Of a stretch of 64,000 bases of DNA, positions 52,971 to 60,589 are shown piece after piece. Made by a program: the position numbers and the translations under genes. The stretch comes from a virus. Location of the stretch: the IMG/VR virus record IMGVR_UViG_3300036770_007495, positions 160,704 through 224,703 of that record. One strand, written 5' to 3'. The notes beneath the pieces were generated by a model, which saw only the letters and a program-made list of their open reading frames with translations, had not been told where the DNA came from and ran no database searches. Within the stretch, counting starts at the first letter, position 1. The number at the start of each line of letters is the position of its first letter.

Positions 52971-53968
52971 TTCAGAATATAATGCTCCAGAGTCTTGGCA
53001 ATGCCACTGGAAAAGTCAAATTGTGGTTTCCAATTGAAGCGCGTTTGCATTTTGGTGCTGTCAATTGCATAACGACGATCATGACCAGGGCGATCATCAA
53101 CAAACTTGATGAAGTCAGCATATGATTGCGTTGCATTGCCACGTGGCGCCATTTCATCCAATTGTTTGCAAATGGTGTTGACCAAATCAATGTTGCGAAT
53201 CTCATTGCTTGCACCAATGCAGAAATGTTCACCTGGCTGTGTATCACCCATGAGCACTTGCATCACACCTGCAGCATGATCCTGCACATAAATCCAATCT
53301 CTCACCTGCATGCCATCACCATACACTGGAATGTCTTTGTATTCTAATGCATTTTTGATGACCTTGGGAATCAACTTCTCAACATGCTGTCCTGGTCCAT
53401 AGTTGTTGGAGCAATGAGTGATGGCTGCATTGAGCTTGTAAGTGTTGCAATATGCTTCTACCAACATGTCAGCACTTGCTTTGGTTGCTGAATAAGGATT
53501 GCGTGGATTGTAACAAGTTTGTTCATTGAATGCAGGAGCATTGGGTTCTAAGTGCCCAAATACTTCGTCAGTAGATACTTGTACAAATTTGTTTTGACTG
53601 TTGGCTCCCCAAATGCTCTTGCAACATTCTAGTAGGCACATGGTGCCATTGACATTGGTTCTCAAAAACTCTGAATTGCTTTTGATGGAGTTATCAACAT
53701 GTGTCTCAGCAGCAAAATTTACAATGGCATCAATGTTGTGCTTTTCAATGATGTATTGCATGATGCTTCTGTCAGAGATGTCTGCTTTCATGAACACACC
53801 ATATGAGCATCCCAACACTTTATGCTCATATGCAGCTGCAGGTGCATTGGTAGCAGCATATGTGAGCTTGTCTACATTGATGATGTTTTTGATTCTGGGA
53901 TTTTGCATGGCTAGTTGAATAAACTGCCAGCCAATGAAACCGTATCCGCCTGTTACAAGTAAGTTCAT
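52967..53968 (-). CDS. rmlB: dTDP-glucose 4,6-dehydratase
   Basis: A 333-residue extended SDR protein. NAD-binding TGGYGFIG (6-13), the active-site trio T133-D134-E135 in VSTDEVFG that marks RmlB, and Y159-x-x-x-K163 (YSATK) are all intact, as is NNYGPGQH. It converts dTDP-glucose to dTDP-4-keto-6-deoxyglucose. Coupled on both sides by ATGA overlaps, so it is produced together with RmlA and the reductase. Confidence 0.95.
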   Translation of the reverse strand: MNLLVTGGYGFIGWQFIQLAMQNPRIKNIINVDKLTYAATNAPAAAYEHKVLGCSYGVFMKADISDRSIMQYIIEKHNIDAIVNFAAETHVDNSIKSNSEFLRTNVNGTMCLLECCKSIWGANSQNKFVQVSTDEVFGHLEPNAPAFNEQTCYNPRNPYSATKASADMLVEAYCNTYKLNAAITHCSNNYGPGQHVEKLIPKVIKNALEYKDIPVYGDGMQVRDWIYVQDHAAGVMQVLMGDTQPGEHFCIGASNEIRNIDLVNTICKQLDEMAPRGNATQSYADFIKFVDDRPGHDRRYAIDSTKMQTRFNWKPQFDFSSGIAKTLEHYILK

Positions 53969-54855
53969 TTGTTGTTGATGTTGAAAGAAAGTTGATCAAT
54001 TGCCATCATCATTGCATCTTCAATGGGTGTCATGTGCAATTTGTGTGCAATGGCTTTGGATGCATCAAGTACACAATTGGATCTTGGTGCAGCAACTGTT
54101 TTGTTGAATTCATCAATGCTCTTGAAATACAATTTGTCTTTGATGAGATTTTTTTCTTTGAGCATTGCAACAACTTGCTGAGTATTGAGATGTCCTGGCT
54201 GTGTCAAATTGAAAGGAGACATTTTGAATTTATAAGAGTTACTTGCAATGTACACAACATTGCGAGCAAATTCAGGCAAATAGGTGAAAGAGTTGGTGGC
54301 ATTCAACAACACATCATAGTTGATGATTTTCATCAAATAGTTTCTTGGTGATGGTGCATCATCAAATGGAATTCTCAATCTGCAAACAAAAGCTTCATCT
54401 TGTAGCAACTGTTCTGCAAGTGATTTGGATCTGCTGTACCAAGAGCTTGTTGTTGATGCAAATCCAAAATTATGCTCATCTTTTTCTGTAAATTTGTGTG
54501 ACGGCAATTCACCTCTCTCACAATTTGCATCATTGTAGATGCATCCTGAAGAAACATGAACAAAAACAATGTTGTGCTTCTTGCATACATTATGAATTGC
54601 AACAGGCAAAAACACATTGCCTTCCAACACAGGCTGCTTGTTGATTTCGCGCTCACAAACATCAACATTTGGTGCACCTACATAACCACCACAGTTGATG
54701 ACTGCATCAATGTTCTTGTTGATGAGCAGGCGCGTAAACTGCTGCTCATCCAAGGGAAATCTCACTGAAGCAGTGGCAAAAGGAATATGCTGTCTGCACA
54801 GTTCTTTTGCAATTGCCTCACCAACGTATCCCGTCGCTCCAAGTAATAAGATCAT
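53965..54855 (-). CDS. dTDP-4-keto-6-deoxysugar reductase (RmlD-like SDR)
   Basis: A 296-residue protein, RmlD-size. NAD(P)-binding GATGYVG (6-12), NCGGYVGAPNVDVCE (~54-68), VSSGCIYND (101-109) and Y140-x-x-x-K144 (YSRSK) give a complete SDR active site. It should reduce the 4-keto sugar made by RmlB. No RmlC epimerase gene is visible in the window, so it might be a combined epimerase/reductase like plant NRS/ER or act on an unepimerised sugar. First enzyme gene after a 42-aa membrane peptide that overlaps its start. Confidence 0.8.
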   Translation of the reverse strand: MILLLGATGYVGEAIAKELCRQHIPFATASVRFPLDEQQFTRLLINKNIDAVINCGGYVGAPNVDVCEREINKQPVLEGNVFLPVAIHNVCKKHNIVFVHVSSGCIYNDANCERGELPSHKFTEKDEHNFGFASTTSSWYSRSKSLAEQLLQDEAFVCRLRIPFDDAPSPRNYLMKIINYDVLLNATNSFTYLPEFARNVVYIASNSYKFKMSPFNLTQPGHLNTQQVVAMLKEKNLIKDKLYFKSIDEFNKTVAAPRSNCVLDASKAIAHKLHMTPIEDAMMMAIDQLSFNINNK

Positions 54856-54946
54856 ATTTGTGAATGATTTTATTTACTACAATTAACAACGAAGTCAATG
54901 AACCAATGAACAATGCAAAGTAGAATAGAGCCTTGGAAATACTCAT
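54818..54946 (-). CDS. 42-residue single-span membrane peptide
   Basis: Starts at ATG 54944-54946, exactly 5 nt from a late promoter. MSISKALFYFALFIGSLTSL then a positive KIIHKYD and a tryptophan-containing end. One hydrophobic helix (~6-25) with a Lys/His-rich C-terminal flank. It overlaps the reductase start by 38 nt in another frame. Late timing and one membrane span would suit a holin- or antiholin-like or envelope-acting peptide, but this is inference. Confidence 0.6.
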   Translation of the reverse strand: MSISKALFYFALFIGSLTSLLIVVNKIIHKYDLITWSDGIRW

Positions 54947-54950
54947 GAGG

Positions 54951-57617
54951 TTATTTATTTGTTGATGCAACAACTCTTTCGTACAAGCCAAAGAAACCAT
55001 GCTTTGGCTTTGGTTTGTAGTGATCAAACAATGCTTGTTGCTGATGTTGTTGTAGCTCAGCAAAAGAAGATGTATTGCGAAGCGTATTTCCATCCAGATA
55101 ATACATCAATCCAGATCCATTGATGGCCACCGGAGTGCCATTCAAATCACCTTTGATCAAGGTTCTCCCACCCAATTTGAATCCTTTGTTGCGCATTTCT
55201 GCTTGTGCATTGGCAATATCACGCTCACCAAAATTTATAAACAACAATTGCGGCTTAAATCCTGCATTGATGAGCATTGCAATGTTTGGCAACATTTGCT
55301 GAAAATCAGCTGAATCGTAACCATTGCCTCTCAGAGAAATCATTTTTTGAATGTTGTCCATGGATGCAGGCACCATGAGTGATCTACCAAATGAATTTCG
55401 CAATAAATCATTGTTGCCAAATGCAAGTTCAGGACGATTGGCAATCAATTCATTGTTGGATTGTGCCTTGAGATCAGCAAAAAATCCGCGGCGCTTGTCA
55501 GCAATGACATACTTTTGACTCAGTTTGATTTTGGCAATTTTGGGATACATTCTGCCAAAATCAGATGATGGATCAATGATGGCCATGAGCTGTGCAAAGT
55601 GTGGTGCAACTTTGTTGATGAATTTTTTGTTGCGATTTACATATGCAGAAATTTCATCATTGTTCATGATGGCATTGGCAGCTCTAGTGACTACACTTGA
55701 TGGCTTGCGGGTGATGCTGTTGTCAATTGCAGTGACTATTTTTTTGATGCTTGTTTCTCGTGGCAAGTTTAATTTTGCAGCAATATCAAACAACCCTGTG
55801 ATGGTATTTGCATTTACTTCACCGCGCACATCTGCTGTGAGTCTGTTGGTGATGCTTTGTGCATACAAGTCAAATAGTTTTTGCTTGTTTTCGGGTGTTG
55901 AATTTTCAATGTATGTAGCAAAGCTGTCTAGTACTTGTGGTGAGCTAGCAATGATTCCTTTTGGATCTTTCCAGTTGAATGCACCACCCATGCTCATGTA
56001 ATAGCTGAATGAATCATTGATTGCTTCTACTGCAGCTTTGTACTCATCAAATCGTCTATCAGACTTGTTGATGGTACCCATCAAAGCTTTGACGCCAATT
56101 GCAACTCCCTGAAGCACATCAACGTTGATTGTTGCATCAAAATACAAGCGCTCTTCTTCCACAAGCTTTGCTATTTGAGAAGCAATTTTTTTGCCAAGTT
56201 CAGGTCTGTATGCATAAACCACAGGCAAAGATTCACTAATGAATTTGATGAGCTTATTGAAGCCTTGTGCATCATTATCAAGCAAATCCGTATCTTGTGG
56301 GAATGATTGCTTGAATGAATCAATCAAAGATGGAATGTATTGTGCAGCATATTTTTCATAGCTAAAATCAGTACCCACAAGACTTGATTCATGCATGCTC
56401 ACTAGTGATTTGAACAATGGCGCAAAAGATGCAATTTTTTTGCCTGGATAGTAGTTGCGCAATGACATCAAACCAATGCCAACTTGTGCCTGATAATCTG
56501 CTTCGTTGATCATTTTGTTGGTTTTGATGCCACACAACTTTGTAGCAAATGTAATGTTTGATGGAACCTGCACATCAGTTAACTTTGAAACTGATTCAAG
56601 ATCTGGCATTCTCACCAAAAATCTGACATAATCATCATACCGATAATGACCTGTTGGCCACTTAACACCATAATTATAAAATGCAGAACTGCCACTGGCA
56701 ATGCGGTCAAATGATACTTTAAACGCATTGGCAATGATGGGTTCATCATTGCTATGATTCAAAAAGAAATCCAAAATAGCTTCATAAGAAGCTGGTGACA
56801 TGGTGTATACAGAGTTGGAGTGATTGAATCTATTCTTAATTTCTGCTGCACTGTAACCATGTGAAGGTTTGGGTACAATGGCATAGTCCATGAACCCATA
56901 CACATCAACTGCAACCCAGCATGGATAGTAGTTGGGCATGAGAGGCAAGCACCAATAACCACTGCATCTTTCTGATCTACCGCTGGTAAAAAAGTCAGGA
57001 TCCTTTTTTGGATCTCTGTTGCCCATCAAAATTTTTGCTGCATCTGCTGAATCAACTCTAAAAAATTTATACATTGAGTTGGCATACACCTCATCAACAT
57101 TGTTTTCTTGAAAAGCAGCAAGAGTTTTTTGCAAATTTGGGTGAGTAGCTTGTTCAAAGTCATATCTGCGGGTGATGTATGCATCCATTGCAGCAATGAG
57201 ACCAGGCAGTGGTTCTCCTTGTCTGTCCTTGACATTTTCATCAGGATAAAAGACTTTGAAGCTCATCAAGTCTTTGCTAACTTCAGGATTGTTGCGTGCA
57301 GTCTGTACGCGATATACATTCAATGCTTCACGTGCTGCTGGCGCCTGATCTGGCGTAACATTGCCAGAATACAAATTGGCCATGATGAAATCCAAATAGC
57401 GGGAATCACCATTGAGTGCACCTGTTTGCGCATTTGTTGTTACATTGTATGTTGGATCAAATGATTTAGCAATGTTGTCAATGAAAGTTTCCTTGGGTAA
57501 TGTTGCTGCACCACCAAAAATGCCATGAGTATAATTATTATACAATTCTAAAAATTTCGGATCTTTGAGAATTTTGTTTCTTTTGGATGCGTAATCTTCT
57601 AATAACAAGTGAACCAT
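54951..57617 (-). CDS. Unknown 888-residue late protein
   Basis: Not recognised. Starts MVHLLLEDYASKRNK. Mostly alpha-helical looking, with a Cys/Trp-rich patch RCSGYWCLPLMPNYYPCWVA (~218-237) and a GVKWPTGHYRYDDYVRFLVR segment (~325-345). The C-terminal ~60 residues (GSGLMYYLDGNTL ... HGFFGLYERVVAS) are distinct. Size, late promoter and isolated position suggest a virion or ejected internal protein; an enzyme cannot be excluded. Its promoter lies in a perfect 10-bp inverted repeat with the start codon in the arm. Confidence 0.6.
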   Translation of the reverse strand: MVHLLLEDYASKRNKILKDPKFLELYNNYTHGIFGGAATLPKETFIDNIAKSFDPTYNVTTNAQTGALNGDSRYLDFIMANLYSGNVTPDQAPAAREALNVYRVQTARNNPEVSKDLMSFKVFYPDENVKDRQGEPLPGLIAAMDAYITRRYDFEQATHPNLQKTLAAFQENNVDEVYANSMYKFFRVDSADAAKILMGNRDPKKDPDFFTSGRSERCSGYWCLPLMPNYYPCWVAVDVYGFMDYAIVPKPSHGYSAAEIKNRFNHSNSVYTMSPASYEAILDFFLNHSNDEPIIANAFKVSFDRIASGSSAFYNYGVKWPTGHYRYDDYVRFLVRMPDLESVSKLTDVQVPSNITFATKLCGIKTNKMINEADYQAQVGIGLMSLRNYYPGKKIASFAPLFKSLVSMHESSLVGTDFSYEKYAAQYIPSLIDSFKQSFPQDTDLLDNDAQGFNKLIKFISESLPVVYAYRPELGKKIASQIAKLVEEERLYFDATINVDVLQGVAIGVKALMGTINKSDRRFDEYKAAVEAINDSFSYYMSMGGAFNWKDPKGIIASSPQVLDSFATYIENSTPENKQKLFDLYAQSITNRLTADVRGEVNANTITGLFDIAAKLNLPRETSIKKIVTAIDNSITRKPSSVVTRAANAIMNNDEISAYVNRNKKFINKVAPHFAQLMAIIDPSSDFGRMYPKIAKIKLSQKYVIADKRRGFFADLKAQSNNELIANRPELAFGNNDLLRNSFGRSLMVPASMDNIQKMISLRGNGYDSADFQQMLPNIAMLINAGFKPQLLFINFGERDIANAQAEMRNKGFKLGGRTLIKGDLNGTPVAINGSGLMYYLDGNTLRNTSSFAELQQHQQQALFDHYKPKPKHGFFGLYERVVASTNK
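54952..54958 (-). promoter_or_regulatory. T4-like late promoter (ATAAATA), 5 nt before the ATG at 54946
   Basis: ATAAATA overlaps the TAA stop (54951-54953) of the 888-aa gene. Likely drives the membrane peptide and the sugar-nucleotide genes. Confidence 0.75.
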
Positions 57618-57638
57618 GCATGTATTTATGCATGGTTC
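57611..57638 (-). repeat. Perfect 10-bp inverted repeat spanning a late promoter and ATG
   Basis: GAACCATGCA (57611-57620) and TGCATGGTTC (57629-57638) flank an 8-nt loop holding most of the ATAAATA motif. The start codon (57615-57617) is inside one arm. It lies between the early operon ending at 57669 and the late 888-aa gene. Confidence 0.8.
57623..57629 (-). promoter_or_regulatory. T4-like late promoter (ATAAATA), 5 nt before the ATG at 57617
   Basis: ATAAATA on the minus strand in the loop of the 57611-57638 inverted repeat. Confidence 0.8.
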
Positions 57639-57668
57639 TTGAGAGATCCTGCGGATTAAGCAGCAAAA

Positions 57669-57917
57669 CTACTTGTTTTGAATCTTGATGAGGTGTTCTA
57701 CGAGATCTGCAACTCCATCCTTTTCAAGAATCACCTGATCACCATATGGAGAACCTTCAAACAGAATTCTCCAGCACCAGCGCAATCTTTGCCGCAATGT
57801 TGCTTTGTGTGTATTTTGCATTTCCCAAATGGAAAACTCTGTTTGTTCAAGTTCATCATCATAAGCAACGCGAAGAATTTCGCTGCTGCATGCGCATTTG
57901 AAGTATTGTTCTTTCAT
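57669..57917 (-). CDS. Hypothetical early-type protein
   Basis: An 82-residue protein with an N-terminal CACS and a basic centre (RQRLRWCWRIL), not recognised. Overlaps the YopX-like gene by 4 nt. Last gene of the compact early-type unit; no obvious terminator follows before the late 888-aa gene, so read-through is likely. Confidence 0.6.
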   Translation of the reverse strand: MKEQYFKCACSSEILRVAYDDELEQTEFSIWEMQNTHKATLRQRLRWCWRILFEGSPYGDQVILEKDGVADLVEHLIKIQNK

Positions 57918-58390
57918 TTTAGCAGTTTGGGGTTTTCAAAGATGTTGCCGATGACCTCATATCTATGAGTTGCACTAGTCATATTTTCAATATCATCATA
58001 TCTCTTGTGATCATAAGACCAGCAAAAGCTTGGAAAAAGGAAAATAATTTCACCAACAAAGTCGCCATCTTCGATGAGCTCTGAAGTAAAAACACCTTTT
58101 GAGGTTTCGATGCTTTTAGAATGGCATCTGCTATACTTGACAATGTCGCCTTCGTAAATTTCTTTTCCGTTTTTGTCTTTCAGCCCGGTGTATTGCTGGA
58201 TAACGCAAGTTGGCGCAGGCGATGCAGTGTATTTATCGCCATGATCGCCATCAATTGCACCAACATAATCAGTCAGCCTGCCTGTAAATGGGCAAATGCT
58301 CCAATTGCTGTAACAGTGCAAGGAACTACTGTTCTCAAGCCAAGTTTTGTTTTGTTTGTCCCAAATGCGAAATTTTAGTTCTCTATTCAT
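57914..58390 (-). CDS. YopX-family protein
   Basis: A 158-residue protein. I chose MNRELKFRIWDKQNKTWLE (58388-58390); the longer frame to 58549 would lie within the macro gene. ELKFRIWD at the start, then QQYTGLKDKNGKEIYEGDIV (~75-94) and a C-terminal YEVIGNIFENPKLL are the YopX domain pattern of many phage and prophage accessory proteins. Function unknown. Coupled to both neighbours. Confidence 0.85.
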   Translation of the reverse strand: MNRELKFRIWDKQNKTWLENSSSLHCYSNWSICPFTGRLTDYVGAIDGDHGDKYTASPAPTCVIQQYTGLKDKNGKEIYEGDIVKYSRCHSKSIETSKGVFTSELIEDGDFVGEIIFLFPSFCWSYDHKRYDDIENMTSATHRYEVIGNIFENPKLLK

Positions 58391-58895
58391 GCTTGCAAAT
58401 ATATACGTCGTTGAAGCTCTTTTCAAACGTTTTGTTGATAATTTCTTCCACAATGTTCCAATCGGCACCACCCAAACCGCAGCCGATTTTGTATGGAATG
58501 TAGATGTCTTGAAGTTCGTTTCTAATATCTGGCAAACCCATAATTCCAAGGGTTTCGATTGCTATATCATTGCCTAAAAATGTTGTATTTGCGATTCTTT
58601 TAAATCCTGCAATAAGAGCAGAGTATTCTGTTTGCCTTTCTCTGGTACCAACATTGTTCTGACCAAAAAGATTAGCGACAATAACATTATGAGCTACATT
58701 TACTTCAAACACGCTGCCTAACAGCATAATGGGAAGCTTTTGACGCTTCACATGATCGCGGTATTCTTCTGCGTTTTTGGGCCATTTGCGTGCAATTGCG
58801 CCTGCCAATCCCCCAACTGCACCAAGACAGTTAACAGAGTGAACAATAACGCCTTTATCTACTGTTAAAATGTCTTTGTTAATTGTTGTTATCAT
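58383..58895 (-). CDS. Macro domain protein (ADP-ribose-1''-phosphatase-like)
   Basis: A 170-residue protein. VHSVNCLGAVGGLAGAIARK (18-37) is the ADP-ribose binding loop of macro domains and IPYKIGCGLGGADWNIVEEI (133-152) the second phosphate loop. The family removes the 1''-phosphate from ADP-ribose or cleaves ADP-ribose from proteins and nucleic acids, and is known to counter ADP-ribose-based defence or recycle tRNA-splicing by-products. Member of the early-type unit, overlapping YopX by 8 nt. Confidence 0.88.
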   Translation of the reverse strand: MITTINKDILTVDKGVIVHSVNCLGAVGGLAGAIARKWPKNAEEYRDHVKRQKLPIMLLGSVFEVNVAHNVIVANLFGQNNVGTRERQTEYSALIAGFKRIANTTFLGNDIAIETLGIMGLPDIRNELQDIYIPYKIGCGLGGADWNIVEEIINKTFEKSFNDVYICKHE

Positions 58896-58898
58896 ATT

Positions 58899-59180
58899 TT
58901 AAAAAGGTTCATTTACAATTTCTACATCAAATTCATCACAACCACAAAACTCACCATCCCATCTCTCTCCTTTTCCAAAGATTTCGATTTCATATTCGAG
59001 TTGTGTATTGCGAAGTCCGCGAACACATATTGCTTTCATACCTGGAAAATTAACACAGCTTTCCCATTCGTCAAGTGAAACTCTTTGAAGTTGTTCAGGT
59101 GCATTGCAATTGTAATCATATACTTCTGTTCCTTCTTTGAACCAAGTGTCAGGCTTTGCTGTTAGTTTGACGAATTTCAT
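58899..59180 (-). CDS. Hypothetical protein
   Basis: A 93-residue acidic protein (MKFVKLTAKPDTWFKEGTEV). Start at 59178-59180 overlaps the stop of the 27-codon frame upstream (ATGA), favouring it over the earlier in-frame ATG at 59207. Contains FGKGERWDGEFCGCDEFDV. Domain not recognised. Confidence 0.55.
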   Translation of the reverse strand: MKFVKLTAKPDTWFKEGTEVYDYNCNAPEQLQRVSLDEWESCVNFPGMKAICVRGLRNTQLEYEIEIFGKGERWDGEFCGCDEFDVEIVNEPF

Positions 59181-59260
59181 AATTTTGATCTTTGTTTGTC
59201 TATCCACTCGGAAATAATTTCCGCAATTTTTAAACCAATATGTAATAAAAACAATGGCAT
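59177..59260 (-). CDS. 27-residue hydrophobic peptide
   Basis: Short frame beginning MPLFLLHIGLKIAEIISEW with a basic tail KQRSKL. It starts 3 nt after the preceding stop and ends with an ATGA overlap into the next gene, filling an otherwise unexplained gap. Amphipathic, possibly membrane-associated. Too short to judge by composition alone. Confidence 0.4.
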   Translation of the reverse strand: MPLFLLHIGLKIAEIISEWIDKQRSKL

Positions 59261-59263
59261 AAT

Positions 59264-59539
59264 TTATTCTTTAATAGGCCATTCAAACATATTAAGATGA
59301 AAGAAAGCGTCACTCAATCCTTCACCTTCTAACCACACTGCACACCATGAAGAGTAAACTTCACAATAGCGAACAGTATAGATTTTTCCAACCTCTAAGT
59401 TGTCTTTGGCAAATTGAATGACATTGACAAAGTGCGGATAAAACATTCCATCAGCACCTTTGAATCTTACTTTATGACCTTTACAAGGCCATCTGCTATC
59501 TTTATTTTCAAAAAGAGCAAAAAATTGTTCGTCGTTCAT
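59264..59539 (-). CDS. Hypothetical early-type protein
   Basis: A 91-residue protein. RWPCKGHKVRFKGADGMFYP and KIYTVRYCEVYSSWCAVWLE look like an SH3-like small barrel. Overlaps the upstream gene by one base (TGATG). Not recognised. Confidence 0.55.
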   Translation of the reverse strand: MNDEQFFALFENKDSRWPCKGHKVRFKGADGMFYPHFVNVIQFAKDNLEVGKIYTVRYCEVYSSWCAVWLEGEGLSDAFFHLNMFEWPIKE

Positions 59540-59871
59540 CAGCAGTAGGTTTTTGTGTCAGCAACACTGCAAACAGTTGTTCCTAACTCTGGTGGTGGTG
59601 ATCCTGTGCCGTCACTGCAAATGATTTTGTGCGGATCAAATCCTGGATATGTCGGCATGGGAGCATAAGGAGGGTATTTTGGATATTCTGTATCTTTTGG
59701 CCTCCTTTTTTCCCATTCTTCTTCTTTCTTTTCTTTGCGAATAGGAGTTTTCTTCTCAAACAGCAAGGTCAAATGATCTCTGATGATTTGAGTCTGTTCT
59801 TTATTGATGGTTTCTGCATTGGAAATCTCAAGAAATCCATGCAACCATATTGCGAATTGTTCGTAGTTCAT
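59539..59871 (-). CDS. Conserved hypothetical phage protein
   Basis: A 110-residue protein. MNYEQFAIWLHGFLEISNAE followed by TINKEQTQIIRDHLTLLFEK is a pattern I recall from short proteins found in many T4-like phages. A Lys/Glu and Pro/Tyr-rich linker leads to a C-terminus with CSDGT...CSVADTKTYC. Function unknown; member of the early-type unit. Confidence 0.65.
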   Translation of the reverse strand: MNYEQFAIWLHGFLEISNAETINKEQTQIIRDHLTLLFEKKTPIRKEKKEEEWEKRRPKDTEYPKYPPYAPMPTYPGFDPHKIICSDGTGSPPPELGTTVCSVADTKTYC

Positions 59872-59874
59872 AAT

Positions 59875-60198
59875 TTATTCGTCTCTCCAGCGTTTGTTAG
59901 GAATACCTCGTTTATCTGCAACATATTGTGCTACACCATCATACCCATCTCTGCGATACATTTCAAAAAACTTTGCAATGTCACATGTTGGTAGATTTTC
60001 AGCATCAGCAGCAGGCGCAAAGTAATCGTTGATGTTGATGTAAAGATTGATGGTACCATCTCCATAATCATTGCCAACGAACAATATACTTTCATCCAGA
60101 AGAAATGCAACCATGCTTTCAACATCTGCATGAATGCCAAGATTATGCTCAGTCAAGTCAATGTAATAAGTGCGATCAATGGTAATGGTTTCAGTCAT
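59875..60198 (-). CDS. Hypothetical protein
   Basis: A 107-residue acidic protein (MTETITIDRTYYIDLTEHN). Start at 60196-60198 gives the 8-nt overlap with the release-factor gene that is typical of this unit. It contains NLYININDYFAPAADAEN and ends GIPNKRWRDE. Not recognised. Confidence 0.55.
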   Translation of the reverse strand: MTETITIDRTYYIDLTEHNLGIHADVESMVAFLLDESILFVGNDYGDGTINLYININDYFAPAADAENLPTCDIAKFFEMYRRDGYDGVAQYVADKRGIPNKRWRDE

Positions 60199-60589
60199 GT
60201 CGTTCTGTTTCTTGGTATTCAACCCATTTGCCTTTTTCATCTTTCATCTCAATTTTGAGATTGTCAGGGTGCATGTCTCGCTCCACTGCATCTTCAACTC
60301 TCTGCTTGCGCAGTTTTGCTTCTTCAGCAGATTCAAGTCGGCGACTTGTTTCAAGCTTCAGCCACAATTGAAACTTTTCTGAATTGGCCATTCGCCTGAA
60401 TGCTTCAACTTTGTTGCGTCGTTGTTCGCGGTGGTCACGAGAGATGCCTTCTGCACCACTTGCCTTGTGGCGGCAGCGACAAGCAGATGCAGTTTTGTTT
60501 TGATGCTGACCGCCTTTGCCACCAGCACAAAAATACATCCAGTCGCAATCATCCGCAGTAACACTGAAAAGTAATTCTTTATCACTCAT
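60191..60589 (-). CDS. Release factor-like GGQ domain protein
   Basis: A 132-residue protein. CAGGKGGQHQNKTASACRCR (21-40) carries the GGQ motif (26-28) that triggers peptidyl-tRNA hydrolysis, followed by a basic helix (RDHREQRRNKVEAFRRM). It has no codon-recognition domain, so it is like ArfB/YaeJ or mitochondrial ICT1-type rescue factors. It may free ribosomes stalled during infection. Start chosen at 60587-60589 (MSDKELL). Confidence 0.85.
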   Translation of the reverse strand: MSDKELLFSVTADDCDWMYFCAGGKGGQHQNKTASACRCRHKASGAEGISRDHREQRRNKVEAFRRMANSEKFQLWLKLETSRRLESAEEAKLRKQRVEDAVERDMHPDNLKIEMKDEKGKWVEYQETERHD

